A stretch of 9,921 nt of DNA from Bacillota bacterium (GTDB taxonomy: Bacteria; Bacillota; Clostridia; Lachnospirales; Bianqueaceae): positions 1 to 9,921 of the forward strand of contig JAFVHC010000055.1 in the NCBI GenBank assembly GCA_017474705.1, given 5' to 3'. The position numbers and the translations under genes were made by a program. This document shows positions 5,303 through 9,921 of this stretch, piece after piece (position 1 is the first letter of the stretch; every line of letters begins with the position of its first letter). The notes under the pieces are model-generated. The model did no database searches. It was not told the DNA's origin and saw only the letters and a list, made by a program, of their open reading frames with translations.

Positions 5303-7720
5303 ATGAAAAACATCAGTCTGAATCTGGGATGGCAGTTCCATGACAACAATCGACTGTCACCCCGTATGGGCACTCCGGGACCGGATATGAAGCTCGTGGA
5401 TCTTCCGCACGATTTCATCTACACCAAACCACGTTCCAAAGATGCGGCCGGGGCTGCGGCAAACGGATATTTCGGTGAAGGCCGTGGCACCTATGAAAAA
5501 AATCTGGAGATCCCGGCTGAGTGGATCGGAAAAAAGATCCTGCTGGATATCGATGGTGCCTACATGAACGCAGAGGTCCTGCTGAACGGCCGAGTCATCG
5601 ATAAGCATCCTTATGGCTACACGGCTCATCTGGTGGATCTGTCCGCCTATGTGCGGGAGGGTGACAACCGGTTGATCATCACGACGCAGAGTCGTCAGCC
5701 ATCTACGCGTTGGTATTCCGGCGGCGGCCTCTATCGCGGCGTCAGCCTGTGGGTCGGTGAACCAGTCTCGATCGAGCCTTGGGACGTATTCATTTCTACA
5801 CCGGAAGTCTCGAAAGAGCGGGCCATCGTCCGTGCCCAGGTCGACGTATCCACCATGAAACGGACAGAGGACAAGGTCACTGTCACAGTGACGGTCCTGG
5901 ATGCGGAAGGTCAGGAAGTGGCCATGGGTTCTGTCAAACTGACTGCAGTACCGGGTGAAAAGTCCCGGTCCATGGTGCAGGTCCTGGTCAAGGAACCGCA
6001 CCTGTGGGATACGGAGACCCCTTATCTGTACACTATGAAGACCACGGTCATCGCGGAAGGACAGCCGAAAGAAACATTGGAGAATACCTTCGGTATCCGC
6101 AAGTTTGAGGTGGACAGTGAGAACGGCCTGCGCCTGAACGGCAGACCGCTGAAACTCAAAGGCGGCTGCATCCATCATGATGCTGCGTTCCTGGGCGCCG
6201 CGGCCTGGCCGAGAGCAGAAGAGCGCAAGATCCAGATCCTGAAAAGCGCCGGTTATAACGCTGTGCGTATCAGCCACTATCCGCCGTCATTGGAAATGCT
6301 GAAGGTCTGCGACCGTGAAGGCATCATCCTGCTGGACGAGGCCTTCGATACCTGGCAGAACGGCAAGGTGGCCATGGATTATCACCTGTATTTCAATGAG
6401 TGGTGGGAGCGGGACATCGAGTACATGGTCAAACGCGACCGCAATCATCCCTGCGTTTTCACCTATTCCATCGGCAATGAGATCGGCGAGCGCGATGGCA
6501 GCAATAACGGGTACAATTGGGCACACAAGCTTGCCGAGAAGATCCGTTCGCTGGACAATACCCATTTTATCACATCGGCCATCAATGGCACCTTTGACGC
6601 GGAGGCCTTTGCGAAAGCGGTCAAGGAAGCCGGTGGACCGGAGAACGTCAATATGGAGAACCTGCGCGCGGACATCCGAAAGAAGGATGACTGGGGCGGC
6701 AAGACAGCCTCGTTTGCGGCAGCGTTGGATATCGTCGGTTACAATTACCTGTTCTACCGCTATGAAGGGGACAAGGAGAAGTTCCCAGGCCGCGTGATCA
6801 TGGGCACGGAGACCCATCCGTTCAAAACCTATGATTACTGGGAAGCTACGATGAAAAACAGCCATGTCATCGGCGATTTCGTATGGACCGCCTATGACAA
6901 CCTGGGCGAAGCCGGTGTCGGCCGTGTCGTCTGGGATTCCACAGGACTGGACCATGGATTTACCGGTCCTTGGCCATGGCGCAGCTGCTTCCAGGGCGAC
7001 ATGGATCTGTGCGGCTATCGTACCGGCCAGTCCTACTATCGTGAGATCATGTGGGAAGCTTTCGACGGCCATAGTGACAAGATGGCCTTGTACACGACGC
7101 ATCCCTGCCATAACGGCGACACCTTCTGGGGCACGGGCTGGCACTGGAGAGATGTGGAAGATACCTGGACCTTCGATGACGAGTGGCTGGGCAAACCGGT
7201 CAAAGTGGACGCCTACGCGGATGCGAACGAAGTCGAGTTCTTCCTGAACGGTGTATCTTGCGGCAAGGCTGCGGTGGAGAAGCTGGAAGCGTCTCTGGAG
7301 ATCCCGTACGAGAAGGGTACCGTGGAAGCGGTGGCCTATCGTGATGGCAAAGAGATCGCGCGCTGCTGTCTGAAGACGACGGGTAAAGCGGCGAATGTCA
7401 CTGCCTGCGCAGATCGTCCGACCATCAAGGCGGACCGCCAGGACCTGTCCTACGTGGCACTGACCATCGTGGACGAAGAAGGTGCACGCGTACCGTACGA
7501 GACTTCCGTGATCAACATCGAAGTGACTGGTGCAGGCCGTCTGGCGGGCATCGGATCCGGCAACCCCTGCACAGAGGAAAACTACGGCACTCCATACTGC
7601 AAGGCCTATGAAGGCCGTGCGATGGCGGCTGTCGTAGCGGACGAGCCGGGCGAGATCGCGGTCAAAGCGTGGGTCGACGGCGTCGGCTGCACCGAGATCA
7701 AAGTCGTTGCAGAATCATGA
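5303..7720 (+). CDS. GH2 family glycoside hydrolase, likely beta-galactosidase, copy 2, intact
   Basis: An 805-residue cytoplasmic enzyme (no signal peptide), likely releasing terminal beta-linked sugar from imported oligosaccharides. Domains in order: N-terminal jelly-roll sugar-binding domain (about 1-160, opening LNLGWQF), immunoglobulin-like sandwich (about 165-268), TIM barrel (about 270-560), DUF4982-like domain (about 585-700), and a C-terminal GH2 C5-type domain (about 705-805, containing SVINIEVTGAG). E393 in SIGNEIGE is the predicted acid/base and E503 in MGTETHP the nucleophile; GDFVWTAYDNLGEAG (524-538) is typical of this GH2 branch. AAAGGAG at 5289-5295, 7 bases upstream, fixes the start. 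It differs from copy 1 beside the active-site barrel, for example TWQNG at 350-354 against CWRIG, and GPWPWR against GQYPWR near 555. Beta-galactosidase is the most likely activity; beta-glucuronidase or another GH2 specificity is not excluded. Confidence 0.85.
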   Translation: MKNISLNLGWQFHDNNRLSPRMGTPGPDMKLVDLPHDFIYTKPRSKDAAGAAANGYFGEGRGTYEKNLEIPAEWIGKKILLDIDGAYMNAEVLLNGRVIDKHPYGYTAHLVDLSAYVREGDNRLIITTQSRQPSTRWYSGGGLYRGVSLWVGEPVSIEPWDVFISTPEVSKERAIVRAQVDVSTMKRTEDKVTVTVTVLDAEGQEVAMGSVKLTAVPGEKSRSMVQVLVKEPHLWDTETPYLYTMKTTVIAEGQPKETLENTFGIRKFEVDSENGLRLNGRPLKLKGGCIHHDAAFLGAAAWPRAEERKIQILKSAGYNAVRISHYPPSLEMLKVCDREGIILLDEAFDTWQNGKVAMDYHLYFNEWWERDIEYMVKRDRNHPCVFTYSIGNEIGERDGSNNGYNWAHKLAEKIRSLDNTHFITSAINGTFDAEAFAKAVKEAGGPENVNMENLRADIRKKDDWGGKTASFAAALDIVGYNYLFYRYEGDKEKFPGRVIMGTETHPFKTYDYWEATMKNSHVIGDFVWTAYDNLGEAGVGRVVWDSTGLDHGFTGPWPWRSCFQGDMDLCGYRTGQSYYREIMWEAFDGHSDKMALYTTHPCHNGDTFWGTGWHWRDVEDTWTFDDEWLGKPVKVDAYADANEVEFFLNGVSCGKAAVEKLEASLEIPYEKGTVEAVAYRDGKEIARCCLKTTGKAANVTACADRPTIKADRQDLSYVALTIVDEEGARVPYETSVINIEVTGAGRLAGIGSGNPCTEENYGTPYCKAYEGRAMAAVVADEPGEIAVKAWVDGVGCTEIKVVAES

Positions 7721-7725
7721 TCCTA

Positions 7726-7771
7726 AAACAAAAAAGAACCGCGGCAGGATTGCAGTCTTGCCGCGGTTTTT
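7726..7771. terminator. bidirectional intrinsic terminator
   Basis: A perfect 10-bp stem, AACCGCGGCA (7737-7746) with TGCCGCGGTT (7759-7768), has a 12-base loop. On the plus strand a T run (7767-7771) follows. On the minus strand the A-rich stretch 7726-7735 supplies a long U tract. It sits in the 55-base gap between the convergent GH2 and LysR genes and should end both transcripts. Confidence 0.9.
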
Positions 7772-7775
7772 CATG

Positions 7776-8654
7776 TTACTTGCCAAACGAGGTGCGGATC
7801 TGTTCCAGAAACTTTTCCGCGATGGGGGTAAAACTCTGGTATTTGTTCCAGATCAGATACATGTTCATTTCCAGCCTGGGTTCGAGGGGCCGGAAGACCA
7901 TGCCGCTGCCCGGCGATGTATCGATCAGATCGTTCAGGGTCAAGAGGATCCCGAGGCCTTCTTTCGCGAACATGGACCCGTTGTAGGACAGTCGGAACGA
8001 TCCTTCCAGTTGCAGTTCAGAAAAACGATCCTTAGCCCAGGGCCTGATGTCATGGTTCCAACTTTGTTCGGAACAGAAGAGCGGCTGCCCTGCCAGATCC
8101 TCCGCAGTGATGCAGTCTTTTTCTGCCAAGAGATCATCCGCGGGCAGGACGGCTCCGAAATAGTCCGCTTCCGGGAACAGAAGGTATTCATATTTGGTTT
8201 CATCCGGGACAGTGCAGATGACGGCAAAGTCCAGGAGTCCTTTATCCAGCTTTTCTGTGACCTGCTCCGTGTCGCCGCTGGAGATGTGATACCGCATTTT
8301 CGGATAGGCGGTCTTGAATCTCTGGATCTCCCGGGCCAGATACCGGATCTGATAGGATTCCGCCAGGCCGAAATAGATGTCGCCGCCTGTAATGTCGTCC
8401 AACGACAGGAATTCCTGCTCGATCTTATCCGCCATGGATACCAGATCTTCCGCCCGGTCCCGCAGGAGGATGCCTTCTTCCGTCAGGCTCAGACTGAAAC
8501 TGTGCCGGATGAATAGTTTCTTGCCCAATTCATCTTCAAGGGCTTTCAACTGCTTGGACAGAGTCGGCTGTGTCACATGCAGCAGATCGGCAGCCCGCGT
8601 CATATTCTCTTCCCGCGCGACAGCCAGAAAATAGCGCAGTGTACGTATCTCCAT
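7776..8654 (-). CDS. LysR-family transcriptional regulator
   Basis: A 292-residue regulator of normal LysR length. The N-terminal winged helix-turn-helix (1-60) reads MEIRTLRYFLAVAREENMT, then RAADLLHVTQPTLSKQLKAL, with the recognition helix around TQPTLSKQLKALE. A linker helix (about 60-90) leads to the periplasmic-binding-protein-like effector domain (about 90-292). The effector cannot be inferred. AGGAGG (minus strand, 8667-8662) lies 7 bases before the ATG at 8654-8652 and fixes the start. It is transcribed divergently from the small gene at 8785 through overlapping promoters, the usual LysR arrangement of self-repression and control of a neighbour. Control of the GH2 genes on its other side is possible, but their candidate operator lies 5 kb away and does not look like a LysR site. 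Confidence 0.92.
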   Translation of the reverse strand: MEIRTLRYFLAVAREENMTRAADLLHVTQPTLSKQLKALEDELGKKLFIRHSFSLSLTEEGILLRDRAEDLVSMADKIEQEFLSLDDITGGDIYFGLAESYQIRYLAREIQRFKTAYPKMRYHISSGDTEQVTEKLDKGLLDFAVICTVPDETKYEYLLFPEADYFGAVLPADDLLAEKDCITAEDLAGQPLFCSEQSWNHDIRPWAKDRFSELQLEGSFRLSYNGSMFAKEGLGILLTLNDLIDTSPGSGMVFRPLEPRLEMNMYLIWNKYQSFTPIAEKFLEQIRTSFGK

Positions 8655-8684
8655 GAGATCTCCTCCTTAGTTTCTATGACATGT

Positions 8685-8716
8685 GATATTCAAAACGCGC
8701 ATATCATGAAATTCAT
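8685..8716. promoter_or_regulatory. dyad motifs in the LysR leader, candidate LysR binding sites
   Basis: ATGAAATTCAT (8706-8716) is a perfect 11-base palindrome that touches the LysR -10. GATAT (8685-8689) and ATATC (8701-8705) form a second dyad with an 11-base gap, within the loose T-N11-A pattern of LysR sites. Such motifs are common in AT-rich DNA, so this is suggestive only. Confidence 0.3.
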
Positions 8717-8743
8717 TATAACCATTTGTGCGAGTTTCGTAAA
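8715..8743 (-). promoter_or_regulatory. promoter of the LysR gene
   Basis: On the minus strand TTTACG (8743-8738) and a perfect TATAAT (8720-8715) are 17 bases apart. The -35 matches consensus at four of six positions. Transcription would begin near 8708, leaving a leader of about 54 bases before the ATG at 8654. Confidence 0.7.
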
Positions 8744-8754
8744 GGCTTTATAAT
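8726..8754 (+). promoter_or_regulatory. promoter of the small gene at 8785, overlapping the LysR promoter
   Basis: TTGTGC (8726-8731) and a perfect TATAAT (8749-8754) are 17 bases apart. The -35 of the opposing LysR promoter lies inside this spacer, so the two promoters face each other across the same DNA and should compete for polymerase. The expected transcript start is near 8761, with AAGGGGAG (8771-8778) 6 bases before the ATG at 8785. Confidence 0.65.
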
Positions 8755-8784
8755 ACAAGCAGCAAAGAAAAAGGGGAGACCGAA

Positions 8785-9012
8785 ATGGGACAAGAACGAG
8801 ACAAGATCCTTTTGAACATGAAAGACGCAGGCTGCAAGGGTGAGGCTTTGGAGAAAGCAGAACAGCTCTATGAGGCGGGTGATACCGAGGCATTGCTCCG
8901 GCACTTCAGGAAATGCCGCTGTGTTTTGATGGAAGAACTCCATGAATGCCAGCGCAAGGTCGATCGCCTGGATTATCTGATCCGGCAGACCAAAGCGAAT
9001 CCGATGCAGTAA
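8785..9012 (+). CDS. small conserved-looking protein, function unknown
   Basis: A 75-residue protein that I do not recognise. It has its own promoter and a strong ribosome binding site (AAGGGGAG, 8771-8778). It is charged, probably all-helical and soluble, with no signal peptide or membrane segment. Residues 1-40 suggest two short helices separated by a GC turn at 16-17. Residues 41-70 (FRKCRC, then a helix with LMEELHECQRKVDRLDYLIRQT) form a heptad-rich, possibly coiled-coil helix reminiscent of MerR-family dimerisation helices. Four cysteines occur (C17, C44, C46, C55); C44 and C46 form a CxC that could bind metal or respond to redox. It is divergent from the LysR gene and 124 bases upstream of a metal transporter gene. 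Its regular codon use and good signals argue for a real gene; any function is speculation. Confidence 0.75.
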   Translation: MGQERDKILLNMKDAGCKGEALEKAEQLYEAGDTEALLRHFRKCRCVLMEELHECQRKVDRLDYLIRQTKANPMQ

Positions 9013-9022
9013 AATATCCGTG

Positions 9023-9039
9023 CCCCGAGAGCTTCGGGG
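9023..9039 (+). terminator. hairpin after the small gene, possible weak terminator
   Basis: CCCCGA (9023-9028) pairs with TCGGGG (9034-9039) around a 5-base loop, beginning 10 bases after the stop at 9010-9012. The following sequence is TATATTT, not a clean T run. Termination is likely but may be incomplete, allowing some read-through towards cbiM. Confidence 0.5.
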
Positions 9040-9058
9040 TATATTTATGCAAAATTCT

Positions 9059-9074
9059 ATCCCCCTGGGGGGCT
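9059..9074. promoter_or_regulatory. C5/G6 dyad, candidate metal-sensor operator
   Basis: Five C residues (9061-9065), a T, then six G residues (9067-9072) lie about 25 bases upstream of the cbiM -10. CsoR/RcnR-family metal-responsive repressors bind sites built of such C/G tracts flanked by TA-rich ends (known for the family). The flanks here (TAT on the left, CTTA on the right) match only partly. The link to Ni/Co control is inferred from position and shape. Confidence 0.3.
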
Positions 9075-9094
9075 TACGTGGATCCCGACCGAAG

Positions 9095-9103
9095 TGGTAT
9101 ACT
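9095..9103 (+). promoter_or_regulatory. extended -10 promoter of cbiM
   Basis: TGG directly followed by TATACT gives an extended -10 (TGn-TATACT). No good -35 is present (TACGTG at 9075-9080). Transcription would start near 9110, leaving a leader of about 27 bases that holds AGGGAGG (9121-9127). This is too short for a cobalamin or NiCo riboswitch. Confidence 0.55.
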
Positions 9104-9136
9104 TTTCGTAGTTTTAGTCAAGGGAGGAATTGCCTT

Positions 9137-9921
9137 ATGCATATGGCGGACGCTTTGATCAGTCCGGCTGTCGGCGGCGTGATGTACGCAGCCTCAGCAG
9201 CAGCGGCGGTCGTATCCATCAAAAAAGTGCGTGAAGATGAGGACCTGACCAAGAAGATCCCGTTGATGGGTATCATGGGGGCGTTCGTTTTTGCCACACA
9301 GATGATCAACTTTACCATCCCCGGTACCGGTTCCAGTGGACATTTGTGCGGGGGTATGCTATTATCAGCTTTGTTAGGTCCCTACGCGGGGTTCCTGACG
9401 ATGATCTCAGTTTTGTTGATCCAGTGCCTGCTGTTCGCGGACGGCGGTCTTCTGGCACTGGGCTGCAATGTTTGGAATATGGCGTTTTACGGTTGCTTTG
9501 TTGGCACACTGTTGATCTGGCTGCCCATCATGAAGAATGGTTTCAGCCGTGGGAAGATCATTCTTGCCTCTATCCTGGGGTGCGTCCTTACGCTTCAGTT
9601 AGGTGCTTTCAGTGTCGTGCTGCAGACAGGCATCTCTGGTATCTCTTCACTGCCGTTCGGCACCTTCGTGGGCGTTATGCAGCCGATCCACCTGGCCATC
9701 GGTCTGGTGGAGGGTCTGATCACCGCCGCGGTCCTGCTTTTTGTATACGAAGCACGGCCGGAACTGCTGTATGGTAACAGCGGTACGAAGGCGCAAGGCC
9801 GTTTCTCGATGCGCACCACAGCGGTCATCCTGGTCATCTGCGCGGTCCTGATCGGCGGCGGCCTGTCGCTGGCGGCATCGGAATTCCCGGATGGTCTGGA
9901 GTGGTCCATCGAGAAGATCAC
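9137..9921 (+). CDS. cbiM: CbiM-type nickel/cobalt ECF transporter substrate-binding subunit, 3' partial
   Basis: An open frame from ATG 9137 runs off the window after 261 codons. It encodes the membrane S component of an energy-coupling-factor transporter for Co2+ or Ni2+, which feeds cobalamin synthesis or nickel enzymes. The N-terminus MHMADALISP is diagnostic: in the Ni2+-bound NikM structure the metal is held by the Met1 amine, His2 and a later histidine, here probably H69 in SSGHLCGG (66-73). This supports the start at 9137 over the ATG at 9143. AGGGAGG (9121-9127) lies 9 bases upstream. Several hydrophobic segments follow (about 11-27, 43-60, 74-102, 115-131, 141-162, 183-204). After a polar linker a last helix (about 228-246) precedes PDGLEW (251-256), the PDGLE domain that supplies the CbiN/NikN role. 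This is therefore a fused M-N protein. Q and ATPase genes are expected to the right but not visible. Cobalt versus nickel cannot be decided. Confidence 0.88.
   Translation, partial: MHMADALISPAVGGVMYAASAAAAVVSIKKVREDEDLTKKIPLMGIMGAFVFATQMINFTIPGTGSSGHLCGGMLLSALLGPYAGFLTMISVLLIQCLLFADGGLLALGCNVWNMAFYGCFVGTLLIWLPIMKNGFSRGKIILASILGCVLTLQLGAFSVVLQTGISGISSLPFGTFVGVMQPIHLAIGLVEGLITAAVLLFVYEARPELLYGNSGTKAQGRFSMRTTAVILVICAVLIGGGLSLAASEFPDGLEWSIEKI

Larger units (their letters stand above)
2834..7720 (+). repeat. tandem direct duplication of the GH2 gene
   Basis: Two gene-length copies lie head to tail (2834-5247 and 5303-7720); after the frameshift a base in copy 1 corresponds to that base plus 2470 in copy 2. 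Hand alignment gives about 81% protein identity overall, in blocks: residues 1-270 about 61%, 271-420 about 93%, 421-490 about 64%, 491-560 about 91%, 561-804 about 97%. The high blocks are also close at the nucleotide level (about 94-96% in stretches I compared base by base). No insertion sequence or terminal repeat flanks the pair. Confidence 0.85.

Noticed and set aside
3160..7144. Long minus-strand open frames opposite both GH2 genes (3160-3807, 3817-4674, 5357-6277, 6287-7144)
   Set aside because: They sit in the same relative positions in both copies and mirror the GC-rich sense codons. They lack ribosome binding sites and recognisable motifs. They are antisense shadows.
2834..7720. Transposon or insertion sequence behind the GH2 duplication
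   Set aside because: No transposase, terminal inverted repeats or target-site duplication was found at the borders. Simple tandem duplication followed by divergence is enough.
9013..9136. Cobalamin or NiCo riboswitch upstream of cbiM
   Set aside because: The whole gap is 124 bases, already contains a hairpin and promoter, and the predicted leader is about 27 bases. No riboswitch core motif was recognised.
1..9921. CRISPR array, tRNA, rRNA, phage or toxin-antitoxin genes
   Set aside because: No regularly spaced short repeats, tRNA cloverleaf or rRNA signature was seen on either strand, and no recognised phage or toxin-antitoxin protein.

Overview
The window looks like the chromosome of a moderately GC-rich gut Firmicute, probably class Clostridia. 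Genus cannot be read from the sequence. The evidence is AAGGAG-type ribosome binding sites, SigA-type TTGnnn/TATAAT promoters in AT-rich gaps between GC-richer genes, and proteins that read like clostridial families. No rRNA, tRNA, CRISPR array, insertion sequence or phage gene was seen.

Layout from left to right. Bases 1-72 (minus strand) hold what looks like a decayed radical SAM gene start. Next is a PLP-dependent cysteine synthase-like gene (174-1103, plus). It converges, with a 3-bp gap, on a tandem-domain L-rhamnose-mutarotase-like gene (1107-1733, minus). A pyridoxal/pyridoxamine kinase (1902-2795, plus) diverges from that gene. A near-consensus promoter lies inside the last 33 bases of the kinase gene and drives a tandem pair of family GH2 glycosidase genes. 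The first copy (2834-5247) is broken by a one-base deletion near its 5' end. The second copy (5303-7720) is intact. A bidirectional terminator separates the pair from a LysR-type regulator (7776-8654, minus). The regulator's promoter overlaps that of a small unrecognised 75-residue protein (8785-9012, plus). Last is a CbiM-type nickel/cobalt ECF transporter gene that runs off the right edge (9137 onward).

How the genes fit together. Most genes have their own promoter, so this is a set of small transcription units and not one operon. Two loose themes appear: vitamin B6 (a PLP enzyme beside a B6-vitamer kinase) and sugar processing (a mutarotase-like protein and two GH2 enzymes). Both are inferences from position only.

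The strongest leads are: (1) the mosaic divergence of the two GH2 copies, about 61% identical in the N-terminal third and about 97% in the normally variable C-terminal domains, which suggests gene conversion; (2) the frameshift in copy 1; (3) a 13-bp inverted repeat spanning the GH2 promoter, likely an operator; (4) the radical SAM remnant lacking its iron-sulfur motif; (5) a G/C-tract dyad before cbiM resembling CsoR/RcnR-family metal-sensor sites. I see no clearly new multi-gene system. Identity figures come from hand alignment.
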